From positions 4,712,001 through 4,776,000 of the forward strand of contig NZ_CP029480.1 of NCBI RefSeq assembly GCF_003258705.1: a stretch of DNA of 64,000 nt, read 5' to 3'. The stretch is from Arcticibacterium luteifluviistationis (GTDB lineage: Bacteria > Bacteroidota > Bacteroidia > Cytophagales > Spirosomataceae). The notes beneath the pieces were generated by a model. The model made no database searches. It was not told where the DNA came from and was given only the letters and a program-made list of their open reading frames with translations. Positions 1 to 9,010 of this stretch are shown here, piece by piece; positions within the stretch are counted from its first letter, which is position 1; every line of letters starts with the position of its first letter. The position numbers and the translations under genes were made by a program.

Positions 1-1
1 C

Positions 2-379
2 TTTTCATCAAGAACCCTTATTGGTAGTTCCAATAATCCAAGTTCAATAAGCTGTACTATTCCTAATTATGTTAAAGGAGGTTCAGCTTATAAAGTAATG
101 GTGGTTTCTACAGCACCTGTGGTTTCTTCAGTTATCTCTTCGGCTAGTCTACATATTATTTCTTCTGACTTGGTACTTTCTTCTCCTGATGATGACCTTA
201 ATGGAGGTGCAAGTAATTACAAAGCAATTAACAGTATTAAGGCAGGAAACAAAATAGAAGGCGGGGCAAATGTCTCATTAAGTGCGAAAAGAAAGATAGA
301 ATTAGAGCCAGGTTTTATTGCTGAGCAAGGGACAGTTTTTAAAGCAGAAATGAAAGAAAACTGCCCCAGTCTAGATTAG
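2..379 (+). CDS. C-terminal end of a secreted 3-coathanger-stack protein (5' partial)
   Basis: The reading frame is open from the first bases of the window, so this is the tail of a longer gene beginning upstream; the first in-frame ATG, at 98, is internal. The last ~50 residues, with GNKIEGGANVSLSAKRKIEL followed by EPGFIAEQGTVFKAEM, match the pattern of the 3-coathanger stack domain common at the C-termini of large exported Bacteroidota proteins (family knowledge). The upstream part is Ser/Thr/Asn-rich, as in surface proteins. The stop overlaps the stop of the converging lipoprotein gene by a few bases. The function of the whole protein cannot be told from this fragment. Confidence 0.7.
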   Translation, partial: FSSRTLIGSSNNPSSISCTIPNYVKGGSAYKVMVVSTAPVVSSVISSASLHIISSDLVLSSPDDDLNGGASNYKAINSIKAGNKIEGGANVSLSAKRKIELEPGFIAEQGTVFKAEMKENCPSLD

Positions 380-852
380 ATAACATTTAAAAGAACATTA
401 CCCTTGAGCAGTTTATCACTTTTTTTATCCCAGAGTTTGAATAGGAAACGGTATGTTTCTCCTGGTTTCATTGGTTTACCAACTCTGATATTAAATTTTA
501 GTTTTTCGGCATCAGCAGCACTAACACCAGTTAAATCATATTTTTTAAAATAGTCTTCAACAAAGTAAATGACATTATCATCTTTATCAATTAGGGAGTT
601 TTCGCCACCAATAAATACTTGGCCGTTTTTGTCTTTTTTAAAGTTATCAACCCCAAGGATTTCTACAGTGAGTTCACTACCAAAAGCGATTTCTTTGTCT
701 GCTTTTAAAGACTGGTTGCTGTATACGTTAACTGCTGTAGGGTTAAGACCTGAAGCAGTAACAAATAAGCCAATTGACTCATTTTTAATGTCAGAATTAC
801 ATGATAAAACAATTAGAGAGAAAAAAGCTAGGCTTGATAGTTTTGAAAACAT
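376..852 (-). CDS. hypothetical lipoprotein
   Basis: 158 residues. The N-terminus is a lipoprotein signal peptide with hydrophobic core LAFFSLIVLS followed directly by Cys18, so the mature protein is lipidated. The body is hydrophilic with beta-type alternation and ends in a hydrophobic strand (LLKGNVLLNVI). I recognise no catalytic motif or named family. It converges on the truncated gene at the window start, the two stop codons overlapping, and diverges from the S74 protein gene at 908, sharing a 55-base spacer that must hold both promoters. Probably periplasmic or outer-membrane anchored; role unknown. Confidence 0.7.
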   Translation of the reverse strand: MFSKLSSLAFFSLIVLSCNSDIKNESIGLFVTASGLNPTAVNVYSNQSLKADKEIAFGSELTVEILGVDNFKKDKNGQVFIGGENSLIDKDDNVIYFVEDYFKKYDLTGVSAADAEKLKFNIRVGKPMKPGETYRFLFKLWDKKSDKLLKGNVLLNVI

Positions 853-907
853 TCTTAGAAATTAAATAATAATTAAAAAACAATTTTAACATAAATCACA
901 GAAAGAC

Positions 908-2194
908 ATGAAATCAAGAATTAGAATACTTTTCTCATTGCTCTTTGCCAGCTTCTTTATGCAGGCTCAAATTAGCAAAAAAAGAGATGATGTAGAGCTG
1001 AAACAGATAAATAGTATGGTAACTGAGGCGAAAGCCGTAACCGATCAAGTTTTTAATGATGATTTGATAGTTAAAGGAAGTGCCTGTGTAGGCTTGGATT
1101 GCGTAAATGGAGAAAGTTTTGGTTTTGATACCATACGTATGAAGGAGAATAATATAAGAATCAAGGCTCAGGATACTAGTTCATCGGCTAGTTTCCCAAC
1201 CAATGATTGGCAAATAACCTTTAATGATAGTGGTAATGGTGGACTCAATAGGTTCTCTGTAGAAAATATAGATACAGGGAAAACGCCTTTTTCCATAATA
1301 GGAGGGGCACCTTCAAATGCTCTTTATGTACAGTCAAATGGTAATGTAGGTTTTGGCACAAGCACGCCTGTTGTTCAAATGCATAGTAAGGATGGTAATA
1401 CACCGACTCTAAGACTTGAACAAGATGGAAGTGCTGGTTTTTCAGCTCAAACTTGGGATATTGCTGGAAATGAAACTAACTTTTTTGTTAGAGATGCTAC
1501 TAACGGGAGTAAGTTGCCCTTTAGAATTCAAGCTAATGCTTCAAATAATAGTATATATGTAGCATCTGATGGAGATATTGGCTTCGAAACATCGACTCCG
1601 GATGGGCAGTTTGATATTGCCCATTCTGCCAATGCAAATAACCATGCTTTTTTGGTTAGCCCAACATCAAATGTTGGAGTAAATATTGATAATGGCTTTT
1701 TACCAAATGGACTTTTTGATGTTCAAACTACTGGTGGAGTTTCAAATTTCACAGTTACCGAAACTGGTGTCTATGTAAAGAATGCCATCCTTCCAGGGGC
1801 TTCTGCTCCTTCTGATGAGCGATTAAAGCAAAACATTGTGGCTCTTACTGATGCTACTAATGTGCTAATGAAGGTCTATCCTAAATCTTATTTTTACAGA
1901 GAAGATATTATTAAGAAGTATGGTTTCTCTGATAGAAAGCAATTTGGTGTAGTAGCACAGGAATTAGAGAAAGTGTTACCAGAGCTAGTAACTTCTAAAG
2001 ACCTTGGTCAAGGCGACTTTTATAAAACAGTGGACTACAATTCTTTAATTCCTATTTTGATTCAAGCCCTAAAAGAGCAAAAGCTTAGAATAGACGAACT
2101 AGAAGGAGAGGTGTCAAACTATGCAGCTTTAGATAATAGATTAAATGCTTTAGAGGCTCAGTTAAATTCAAAAAACAAAAACGCAAAACGTTAA
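908..2194 (+). CDS. secreted tail-fibre-like protein with S74 intramolecular chaperone domain (copy 1)
   Basis: 428 residues. A signal peptide ends at about FMQAQ (residue 21). The middle (~60-300) is a run of beta-rich units of the type NALYVQSNGNVGFGTSTP, as in trimeric fibre and adhesin shafts. Residues ~300-395 form a peptidase S74 / tail-spike chaperone domain: PSDERLKQNI holds the Ser and Lys spaced five apart that perform self-cleavage in phage endosialidase chaperones (family knowledge), then FGVVAQELEKVLPELV and YNSLIPILIQALKE. The end is a coiled coil with heptad Leu. Four bases separate it from the small gene at 2199, so the two are co-transcribed. The pair is duplicated at 2894-4466. 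Likely a trimeric surface fibre; target unknown. Confidence 0.85.
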   Translation: MKSRIRILFSLLFASFFMQAQISKKRDDVELKQINSMVTEAKAVTDQVFNDDLIVKGSACVGLDCVNGESFGFDTIRMKENNIRIKAQDTSSSASFPTNDWQITFNDSGNGGLNRFSVENIDTGKTPFSIIGGAPSNALYVQSNGNVGFGTSTPVVQMHSKDGNTPTLRLEQDGSAGFSAQTWDIAGNETNFFVRDATNGSKLPFRIQANASNNSIYVASDGDIGFETSTPDGQFDIAHSANANNHAFLVSPTSNVGVNIDNGFLPNGLFDVQTTGGVSNFTVTETGVYVKNAILPGASAPSDERLKQNIVALTDATNVLMKVYPKSYFYREDIIKKYGFSDRKQFGVVAQELEKVLPELVTSKDLGQGDFYKTVDYNSLIPILIQALKEQKLRIDELEGEVSNYAALDNRLNALEAQLNSKNKNAKR

Positions 2195-2198
2195 TATC

Positions 2199-2579
2199 AT
2201 GAAATATATTTTTACACTAGTTTTTTGCTTGGCTGGCATGGTTTCTTTTGCTCAGCAAGCTACAGATGAAAACGGTAGACCGGTAGGGAGTAAACCTGCA
2301 TTAACAGTGTCTTCTGAGGATTCAGACATTTATTTAAGAAAAAGTAAAGAGAAAAGCTCTTCTTCCTCACTTGTGGTGGAGTATTCATTACCATTTGGGA
2401 AAACGGGAGGTAAATTGGTTTTATTTCATCCAAGAAAGGATGAAGAATTAAAATCGATAGACCTTTCTGGAAACCACGGAAGTGTTGTTATAGATACTAA
2501 AGCATTGGGCTTTGAAGGTTTTAATGCCGGATTGTATTTAACAGATGGCACTTTTGTAAAGAGTCAATCTATTTATTAG
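2199..2579 (+). CDS. small secreted protein resembling a stand-alone T9SS sorting domain (copy 1)
   Basis: 126 residues. Signal peptide to about VSFAQQ (residue 20), then a Ser-rich linker (KEKSSSSS) and a ~70-residue beta domain: VVEYSLPFGK, GGKLVLFHP, SVVIDTKALG, FNAGLYLTDGTFVKSQSIY. The order of strands, and the Gly-Leu-Tyr followed by a final lysine-containing strand, resemble type IX secretion sorting domains, which normally sit at the end of long cargo proteins (similarity judged by eye). Here it forms a separate secreted protein translated four bases after an S74 fibre gene. It could be a partner or cap of that fibre. A strong terminator follows at 2608. Confidence 0.7.
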   Translation: MKYIFTLVFCLAGMVSFAQQATDENGRPVGSKPALTVSSEDSDIYLRKSKEKSSSSSLVVEYSLPFGKTGGKLVLFHPRKDEELKSIDLSGNHGSVVIDTKALGFEGFNAGLYLTDGTFVKSQSIY

Positions 2580-2607
2580 GTCTAAAAGCTTTCATGTTTT
2601 CATTGTT

Positions 2608-2638
2608 AATAGCAGCCAATATTTGGCTGCTATTTTTT
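2608..2638 (+). terminator. rho-independent terminator after gene pair 1
   Basis: A 12-bp perfect stem (AATAGCAGCCAA with its complement at 2623-2634), a three-base loop and a T run. It closes the first S74/small-protein pair. Nearly the same hairpin recurs at 4489 after the second pair, so the terminator was duplicated along with the genes. The rest of the 314-base gap to 2894 is AT-rich with no ORF; it must hold the promoter of pair 2. Confidence 0.85.
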
Positions 2639-2893
2639 GTTTTATGAGTTCATTTTATGTCTGAAACTATTTTGTATATCGTTAGTTATGATTGTTTTAA
2701 GCAGCTTACCGTTAAATAAAACCTTTTAGGCTTAGCCAAAAAGTATTTTTAGCTTTATAACTCACACGTTGGATATTGTTTAGATTTAATCAAGTTCTGG
2801 GAATGTTTCCTTTCTCTAAGAATTAATAACAGAGCAATTAGCGGTGAGTGAAAAGTATATAAACAAAAAAATATAACTTAAATATCAAATGAC

Positions 2894-4072
2894 ATGAAAA
2901 TAAGAATTAGAATTCTTCTCTCTTTGCTATTTGCAAGCTTCTTTATGCAGGCCCAGATTAGCAAAAAAAGAGATGATGTAGAGCTGAAACAAATAAATAG
3001 TATGGTAACTGAGGCGAAAGCTGTTACCGATCAAGTTATTCTTGATGATTTGATAGTTGATGGAAGTGCCTGCGTTGGTCAAGACTGTGTAGATGGTGAA
3101 AGTTTCGGTTTTGATACCATTCGATTGAAAGAAAATAATTTAAGAATAAAAGCCCAAGATACTAGTAACTCAGCAAGCTTCCCAGGCAACGATTGGCAAA
3201 TAACTTTTAATGATACTAGTAATGGTGGACTAAATAAGTTTTCGATAGATGATATTGATGGAGGAAGAACACCTTTTACTATAGAAGCTGGAGCTAGAAC
3301 AAATGCACTTTATGTAGAGGCTGATGGAGATGTTGGAATTAATACGGCTAATCCAGCCGTTGAATTACATACGGTAGGAGGAGATAGCCCAACGCTAAGG
3401 ATAGAACAGGATGGTTCTTCTGGTTTTCAAGCTCAAACTTGGGATATGGCGGGAAATGAAACTAACTTTTTTATTCGCGATGTTACAAATGGAAGTTTAT
3501 TACCTTTTAAGATTAAGCCTGGTGCACCTACGAATAGTTTGTTTATTGCAGCTGATGGAGATGTTGGCTTGGGGACTCAAAGTCCACGTGGTTTGTTGGA
3601 TGTCCAGCGTGGAGGTACTTCTCATTTACTTGTCACTGAAACTGAGGTGTACATTAAGAATGCTATATTGCCAGGAGCCTCAGCTCCATCCGATGAGCGA
3701 TTAAAGAAAAACATTGTAGCTCTTACTGATGCAACTAATTTATTAATGAAGGTTTTTCCTAAGTCATATTTTTATAGAGAAGACATTATTAAGAAGTACG
3801 GGTTTTCTAATCAAATTCAATATGGAGTTGTGGCCCAAGAGTTAGAAAAAGTTTTGCCAGAGTTAGTTACATCTAAAAACCTTGGTCAAGGAGATTTTTA
3901 CAAAACGGTGGACTATAATTCCCTTATCCCAATTTTGATTCAAGGATTTAAGGAGCAGCAAAGTATTATTGCTCAGCAACAAGCTCAATTGAGTTTACAA
4001 TCAGAGAAATTCGAAGTGTTAGAGGCTCGTTTGAGCTCCTTGGAGAATACTAACAAAAACGCAAAACGTTAA
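2894..4072 (+). CDS. secreted tail-fibre-like protein with S74 intramolecular chaperone domain (copy 2)
   Basis: 392 residues, a paralogue of the gene at 908. The first ~55 residues and the C-terminal S74 domain are almost the same, while the shaft in between has diverged and is 36 residues shorter. The self-cleavage Ser/Lys pair is kept in PSDERLKKNI, followed by YGVVAQELEKVLPELV. The C-terminal coiled coil is Gln-rich and differs from copy 1. Signal peptide ends at about FMQAQ. Four bases separate it from the small gene at 4077. The conserved-ends, variable-middle pattern suggests a surface fibre under diversifying pressure (inference). Confidence 0.85.
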   Translation: MKIRIRILLSLLFASFFMQAQISKKRDDVELKQINSMVTEAKAVTDQVILDDLIVDGSACVGQDCVDGESFGFDTIRLKENNLRIKAQDTSNSASFPGNDWQITFNDTSNGGLNKFSIDDIDGGRTPFTIEAGARTNALYVEADGDVGINTANPAVELHTVGGDSPTLRIEQDGSSGFQAQTWDMAGNETNFFIRDVTNGSLLPFKIKPGAPTNSLFIAADGDVGLGTQSPRGLLDVQRGGTSHLLVTETEVYIKNAILPGASAPSDERLKKNIVALTDATNLLMKVFPKSYFYREDIIKKYGFSNQIQYGVVAQELEKVLPELVTSKNLGQGDFYKTVDYNSLIPILIQGFKEQQSIIAQQQAQLSLQSEKFEVLEARLSSLENTNKNAKR

Positions 4073-4076
4073 TATC

Positions 4077-4466
4077 ATGAAATATATTTTTACACTAGTT
4101 TTTTGCTTGGCTGGCATGGTTTCTTTTGCTCAGCAAGCTACAGAAGATGAAAATGGACGCCCTATAGGGGCTAAGCCAGCAGTTGTGGTTTCTTCAGTGG
4201 AATCAGACATATATTTAAGACAAAGCAAAGAGAAAAGTTCTTCATCATCTATTTTGATAGAATACTCATTGCCTTTTGGGAAATCAGGAGGTAAGTTGGT
4301 TTTGTTTCATCCAAAAGAAGATAGGGAATTGAAGACTATAAACTTTTCGGGTAACAACGGAAGTACAGTTGTTGATATTAAAGAAATAGGTTTTTCAGGC
4401 TTTAATGCGGGTTTGTACCTTACTGACGGAACCTTTGTAAAGAGTCAGTCTTTTTATTCGGAATAA
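4077..4466 (+). CDS. small secreted protein resembling a stand-alone T9SS sorting domain (copy 2)
   Basis: 129 residues, a paralogue of the protein at 2199. The signal peptide and about 80 bases of DNA around the start codon are essentially identical in the two copies. The domain reads ILIEYSLPFGK, GGKLVLFHPKEDRELK, TVVDIKEIG, FNAGLYLTDGTFVKSQSFY. The last 47 bases overlap the 3' end of the converging FG-GAP gene. It shares the operon with the S74 protein at 2894 and is closed by the terminator at 4489. Confidence 0.7.
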   Translation: MKYIFTLVFCLAGMVSFAQQATEDENGRPIGAKPAVVVSSVESDIYLRQSKEKSSSSSILIEYSLPFGKSGGKLVLFHPKEDRELKTINFSGNNGSTVVDIKEIGFSGFNAGLYLTDGTFVKSQSFYSE

Positions 4467-7400
4467 AAGCCTTTATACTTTTATTGTTAATAGCAGCCAA
4501 TACCTGGCTGCTATTTTTTGTTTTAAGCAGCAGCATATTAGAAACGGCATCTTTAAGCCATATTCCAGATTGGCTGTTTGATAGGTATTTAAACTTACGT
4601 TCGCCCTTATTTAAGAGTAGGCAGCTTTTACTTCCTTCGGTATAGCCTGAGTTGATAGGCTCCGCCTCAAAGTCGTTTCCGGCTAATAGTAAATCCTTTT
4701 TGCCGTCTTTGTCAATATCTGTTATCAAGATTGACTTAATAGTGAATTGTTGAGCTTCTTTGGGTAATTCTTGAGTCTCAATCTCCTTACCGCCTTTGTT
4801 CCAAAGAATTATGCTTTTCATAAAGTTGGCAGACAGCTTAGTGTTTTCAGATGTTAAGCCTGTGGGCTTATAAATGGCGTAAGAATTATAGTCTGGGAAA
4901 AGACTTCTTAAATATGGATATTCTCTAATTAACTCGTCTCTTGCAGGGATAATTACACGGTTTTCGTTTTGAAAGTACGTTTGAATCTTTTCTGTTTTAC
5001 CCGTTTCTGTAAGGTCGAGTTCATGATATTCTAATGGGTTTTCTTTATCAAACGGGTATCGGAAGTTGACGCCCTTATTCCCCAAAACTAAGTCGTCAAA
5101 ACCGTCATTGTCTAAATCTGCTATTTGAATACTATTCCATAAACCTTTCTGGTTTCCTAGAAAATCGCTTTTTACTAGTTTACCTTTTTGGTTTATGAAA
5201 AGGGTGGGAGCCATGTATTCACCTACTATTATCAAATCTTCCCAACCATCCTTATTGAAATCAATGGCTTTTGCGTCTGAAACTAAGCCCAAGCTTCCCA
5301 TTTCAATTTTCTGAAACTTTGTATTGACGTTTTTTAGAATGTAAGAGTCTCCCACGTCAGGAAAAGAGCCAGGAAGTACGCCTCCTGCTCTGAAGATATC
5401 TTTATGCCCATCATTGTCAATATCTATTAAGCAAGCTGCAGCGGCAGGGTAATCCCCCTTAGGGAGAATGTCTGCTGATTCAAAACCTTCCCCAGTCTTA
5501 TTAAAATAAAAATGGTCTTGATAGCTTCCCGAATTTAATGGAAATTCATTACTACCACTTGCCGTATAAAGGTCTAAGTAACCATCATTATTGATGTCTA
5601 AAAATAGTGCAGCGGCATCTTCCCAAGTTTGATTCTTGTGTAAAGCTGTTTTAGAGAAAGCACCATCAGCTGTTTGTTTGAAAATGAACGCTGGCGTTTC
5701 TGTATTTCCTCCAATAAAGACATCATCCAAATTATCATTGCCAATATCTCCTGAAACTAAGACCGGTCCAGGTTGCGAGTATTTTTTCAATAATAAATTC
5801 TCGCGATAAAAATCGATAAAGCGAGATTCTGTGTGTTTGTAGTCAAATACTGTTTCAGTGAATAACGTAGCTTGATTTTTAGTCTCTCGCGAATAAGTCT
5901 TTGCTTTAGCTAAATCAGCTATGATAGTTTGATTAGCTTCTACGTTCTCAAAAAGCTGACTTTCATTATTTGGCCAAATAACTCTTAAAGAATCTAACTT
6001 GTTTTCTTTTCCTAGTCCAATGTTTATGGGTGTAAGCATCGAGGATAAGTAACCTCTGGTTACGGCATTGATATATGTTTGGCAAGTGCCGTTTGCGTAG
6101 GCTTTGATTTTAAGCCCTTGATTTAGGGCAAGCTGATTGTTGTTTTTAATGTTGACAATTACAAAGTTGTTTTTCGACTCATTTCTGAAAATATGAGCCT
6201 TTTCATTAATGTTATTGACCACATAATCTAAGTCACCATCATTATCCAAGTCAGCAAAAATAGCTCCGTTAGAAAAGCCTTCTGTTTGGCTAATCCATTG
6301 CTCTTCTTTTTTAGAGAAGTTGAAGTCCTTTTCATTTTTGAAAAACTGATTTTTTCTTTGAAGCTTTGGTGAGTTCAGTGCATTCTGATTCATAAAGTCC
6401 CTCATCTCTTCGACGGACTCTGTTTTTTGAGCAAAGCTCATATTGTAAGCGATGTTGTCAGAATTGGTAACATCTCTCATATAGCCATTTGAAATATAGA
6501 GGTCTTTCAGTCCGTCATTATCAAAATCAAGAATCAATGGAGCCCAAGACCAGTCTGTGGCATGAATACCACTGTATTGACCTATTTCATTAAAATAAGT
6601 TTCTCCTTTTGCGTCATTTCCCGCATTTTGGAAAAGCATATTTCTGGTGAATTCTTTCTGATATCCTAAAGTTTGCTCTGTTTCAAAAACATGGTAAGAG
6701 GTCATCAGCATTTTTTTTTGCTGCTCATTGTCAGGTGGTAGCATATCTACTGTGACCATGTCTAACAATCCATCATTGTTGATGTCAGCTATGTCATTTC
6801 CCATCGAGAAACGACTTTGATAAGGCAAGTATTCAGCCGCCTTGTTAGTGAAAGTGCCATCCTGATTATTGATGTATAAAGCATCATTTGGCAAGAAATC
6901 GCTGGAAGCTAATATGTCTTCCCAGCCATCTCCATTTATATCAGCAATCGCCAAACCTAGTCCATGATTATTGGCGTTTATGCCACTTTCAAGTCCAACT
7001 TCTTGAAAATGACCTGTCCCATCATTCTTATAAAGTTTGTCTAATGCATAATTCCCGTATTGGTCTTTTTTTCGGAGTAAGTTTGGATTACGGATGAGGT
7101 TAGACGTAGTTAAAATATATAGGTCGAGGTCGCCATCTTTATCATAATCAAAAAAAGCGGCCTGCGTAGAAAGCGAAGTGTCGGCTATTCCTCTTTTTTC
7201 CGCTTCTTCTTTGAACGTTAAGTTACCCTGATTTATATAAAGCAGGTTTTTTAGATTGTCTTCTGATTCATTTCCTGCTTTAGAGACATATAAATCAAGT
7301 AGACCATCGCCATTGACATCTGTTATGGTAACTCCCGTAGACCAGCCTTTTTGATTAATTCCAGCTTGCTGCGTAATATCCTCAAAAACAAAATTCCCTT

Positions 7401-7662
7401 TATTTAGATAGAGTTTGTCATGGACTTGATTGCCAGTAAAATACAGGTCAATAAGCCCATCATTATTGGCATCAAAAGCGGCTATGCCTCCACCATTATA
7501 TAGGTTATGGTAGTCGTAAACATTGTATTTTTCATTTTCAACTACATTGTTTGAAAAGTGAATATTGCTATGTTCAGCGTTTACTTGAACAAAAAGCTGG
7601 CTCTCTTGCTCTGAACAGGAGAAAAGTATAAATGAAAGAAAAAGAACTAAGAGTTTTTTCAA
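4420..7662 (-). CDS. FG-GAP/VCBS repeat lipoprotein with ASPIC/UnbV domain
   Basis: 1080 residues. Lipoprotein signal peptide MKKLLVLFLSFILFSC with Cys16. The body holds many FG-GAP/VCBS blades with calcium-loop motifs such as DANNDGLIDLY, DVNGDGLLDLY, DYDKDGDLDLY and DIDNDGHKDIF, predicting beta-propellers. Around residues 495-580 is an ASPIC/UnbV segment (NAVTRGYLSSMLTPINIGLG, then LDSLRVIWPN). A second propeller follows. Such proteins often accompany SusCD systems in Bacteroidota and are thought to act at the outer membrane in glycan handling (family knowledge). It lies 25 bases after the epimerase gene, so probably one operon. The last 16 codons overlap the converging gene at 4077, and the terminator of that gene lies within this one. 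Confidence 0.88.
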   Translation of the reverse strand: MKKLLVLFLSFILFSCSEQESQLFVQVNAEHSNIHFSNNVVENEKYNVYDYHNLYNGGGIAAFDANNDGLIDLYFTGNQVHDKLYLNKGNFVFEDITQQAGINQKGWSTGVTITDVNGDGLLDLYVSKAGNESEDNLKNLLYINQGNLTFKEEAEKRGIADTSLSTQAAFFDYDKDGDLDLYILTTSNLIRNPNLLRKKDQYGNYALDKLYKNDGTGHFQEVGLESGINANNHGLGLAIADINGDGWEDILASSDFLPNDALYINNQDGTFTNKAAEYLPYQSRFSMGNDIADINNDGLLDMVTVDMLPPDNEQQKKMLMTSYHVFETEQTLGYQKEFTRNMLFQNAGNDAKGETYFNEIGQYSGIHATDWSWAPLILDFDNDGLKDLYISNGYMRDVTNSDNIAYNMSFAQKTESVEEMRDFMNQNALNSPKLQRKNQFFKNEKDFNFSKKEEQWISQTEGFSNGAIFADLDNDGDLDYVVNNINEKAHIFRNESKNNFVIVNIKNNNQLALNQGLKIKAYANGTCQTYINAVTRGYLSSMLTPINIGLGKENKLDSLRVIWPNNESQLFENVEANQTIIADLAKAKTYSRETKNQATLFTETVFDYKHTESRFIDFYRENLLLKKYSQPGPVLVSGDIGNDNLDDVFIGGNTETPAFIFKQTADGAFSKTALHKNQTWEDAAALFLDINNDGYLDLYTASGSNEFPLNSGSYQDHFYFNKTGEGFESADILPKGDYPAAAACLIDIDNDGHKDIFRAGGVLPGSFPDVGDSYILKNVNTKFQKIEMGSLGLVSDAKAIDFNKDGWEDLIIVGEYMAPTLFINQKGKLVKSDFLGNQKGLWNSIQIADLDNDGFDDLVLGNKGVNFRYPFDKENPLEYHELDLTETGKTEKIQTYFQNENRVIIPARDELIREYPYLRSLFPDYNSYAIYKPTGLTSENTKLSANFMKSIILWNKGGKEIETQELPKEAQQFTIKSILITDIDKDGKKDLLLAGNDFEAEPINSGYTEGSKSCLLLNKGERKFKYLSNSQSGIWLKDAVSNMLLLKTKNSSQVLAAINNKSIKAFIPNKKTDSLQRFRQ
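4489..4519 (+). terminator. terminator after gene pair 2, inside the converging gene
   Basis: An 11-bp stem (AATAGCAGCCA and its complement at 4505-4515) followed by six T. It is the copy of the hairpin at 2608. It lies inside the last codons of the minus-strand FG-GAP gene that ends at 4420, so it is also a transcribed, coding element on the other strand. Confidence 0.75.
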
Positions 7663-7687
7663 GGCTTATGAAGTGGTATTCCCAAAG

Positions 7688-8899
7688 CTAAGAAATCCGC
7701 TTGTAAATCTCCATGCATGCACGAGCATTATGATAAGGAGCTTTCCAAGGATTACCTTTTGAGCCATTTGTGATTTCGTGTTTGTCGTTTACTCCGCCAT
7801 ACCATTCGCCATTTTCATGGTCAATGAGATAGTCGTTAATAAAAGTCCAGCAGTTTTCTGATTTCTCTAGATAATTAACCTTACCGCTCATTTGATAGGC
7901 ATTATAAAAACCTACCATGGCTTCTGCCATTACCCACCAATCTCGTGAAAAGTTTCCATGCCCTGTTTCAGGGTCAACTTCGTATATCATTCCATTGTCT
8001 TCTTGGAGTCCGTCGGCTGCATCTTTAGCCATAGGCAGGCAGACTTTTTTACATCTTTCTATAAGGTGTTCGTCTCCAAGGATTTCGGCCGCTTCTAAAA
8101 TTAGCCAACTAGCCTCAATATCATGTCCATAAGAAATGACTTTAGATTGTGGCGTCCAGTCTTCTGAAAAGAACAAGGTCATTCTGGTGTTTCCTTCACC
8201 AATGATGCGGTCAAGCATTATTTGAAGACAATGCTCTAAGTGAAAATGTACTTCTTCGGACTTGTCAACACGGTACAGATTTGCGAAGCACTCTAATAAA
8301 TGTAGGTGCGTGTTCATCGATTTTCTAGAAATACCTTTAGAAAGAATATAGTCGTCTGTTTCAGACCAATCTTCATTATAAGCCTCTATATAACCGCCTT
8401 CTTTGCCATCATAAGAATGATTAATGATGGTATTGAAACACTTTTGAGCCATTTCTAGAGCGGGTTTATATCCTGTAGCTCTGTAATATTCACTCATGCC
8501 ATAGACATAAAAGCTATGTCCATACATAAGTTTTTTACCGTTTTCTTTTTCGCCTTTGGCATTGACAGTCCAGTAGGTTCCGCCGTTTTCATTATCCCAA
8601 AAGTTATCATTCAAGCTGTCAAAAGCTCTTTGAGAAAGTTTTTCATAGCTGGGTATCAAATGACGGTAATGTAATAGGCTTGGTGTGTTTTTTATAAAAT
8701 GAACTGCGGTGCTAAAACTCCAAAGTATTCGGGCGGTAGCCACCACCGATTTTTCCGTTTCTTTAGGTTGATTATTGGCATCAATGGTGCCGTAAAATCC
8801 ACCATTTTTCTCGTCAACAGAATGTTTTGCCCAGAAATCAAGAATACTGAAAAACTCCTCCTTTACTTCATTTTTAAAAGACTGTTTTGATAATGCCAT
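7688..8899 (-). CDS. AGE-family epimerase, probably cellobiose 2-epimerase
   Basis: 403 residues, the usual length for the N-acylglucosamine 2-epimerase family. It lacks a signal peptide, so it is cytoplasmic. Residues lining the (alpha/alpha)6 barrel site are visible: Arg57 in VVATAR, His198/His200 in MNTHLHLLE, His259 and Glu262 in GHDIEASW, and His390 in PYHNAR, matching the Arg and three His of cellobiose 2-epimerases (family knowledge). These convert beta-1,4-linked disaccharides such as cellobiose to the mannose-ended epimer, often in mannan use. It is the first gene of a pair with the FG-GAP lipoprotein 25 bases downstream. The substrate is inferred; a mannose or GlcNAc epimerase is the alternative. 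Confidence 0.85.
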   Translation of the reverse strand: MALSKQSFKNEVKEEFFSILDFWAKHSVDEKNGGFYGTIDANNQPKETEKSVVATARILWSFSTAVHFIKNTPSLLHYRHLIPSYEKLSQRAFDSLNDNFWDNENGGTYWTVNAKGEKENGKKLMYGHSFYVYGMSEYYRATGYKPALEMAQKCFNTIINHSYDGKEGGYIEAYNEDWSETDDYILSKGISRKSMNTHLHLLECFANLYRVDKSEEVHFHLEHCLQIMLDRIIGEGNTRMTLFFSEDWTPQSKVISYGHDIEASWLILEAAEILGDEHLIERCKKVCLPMAKDAADGLQEDNGMIYEVDPETGHGNFSRDWWVMAEAMVGFYNAYQMSGKVNYLEKSENCWTFINDYLIDHENGEWYGGVNDKHEITNGSKGNPWKAPYHNARACMEIYKRIS

Positions 8900-9010
8900 T
8901 TTTTTAGGGTTGAATGTGAAGCAATTTAAGAAAAGGAAATCTGTTTTGAGGATATGATGGAATCTCTTTGATTGAAATATGTTATATTAACAGTATTAAT
9001 TAAGAAATAA

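Noticed and set aside
908-4466. S74/tail-fibre genes considered as prophage remnants
   Set aside because: Each has a signal peptide, there are no capsid, terminase, integrase or lysis genes, and such proteins are common on Bacteroidota surfaces.
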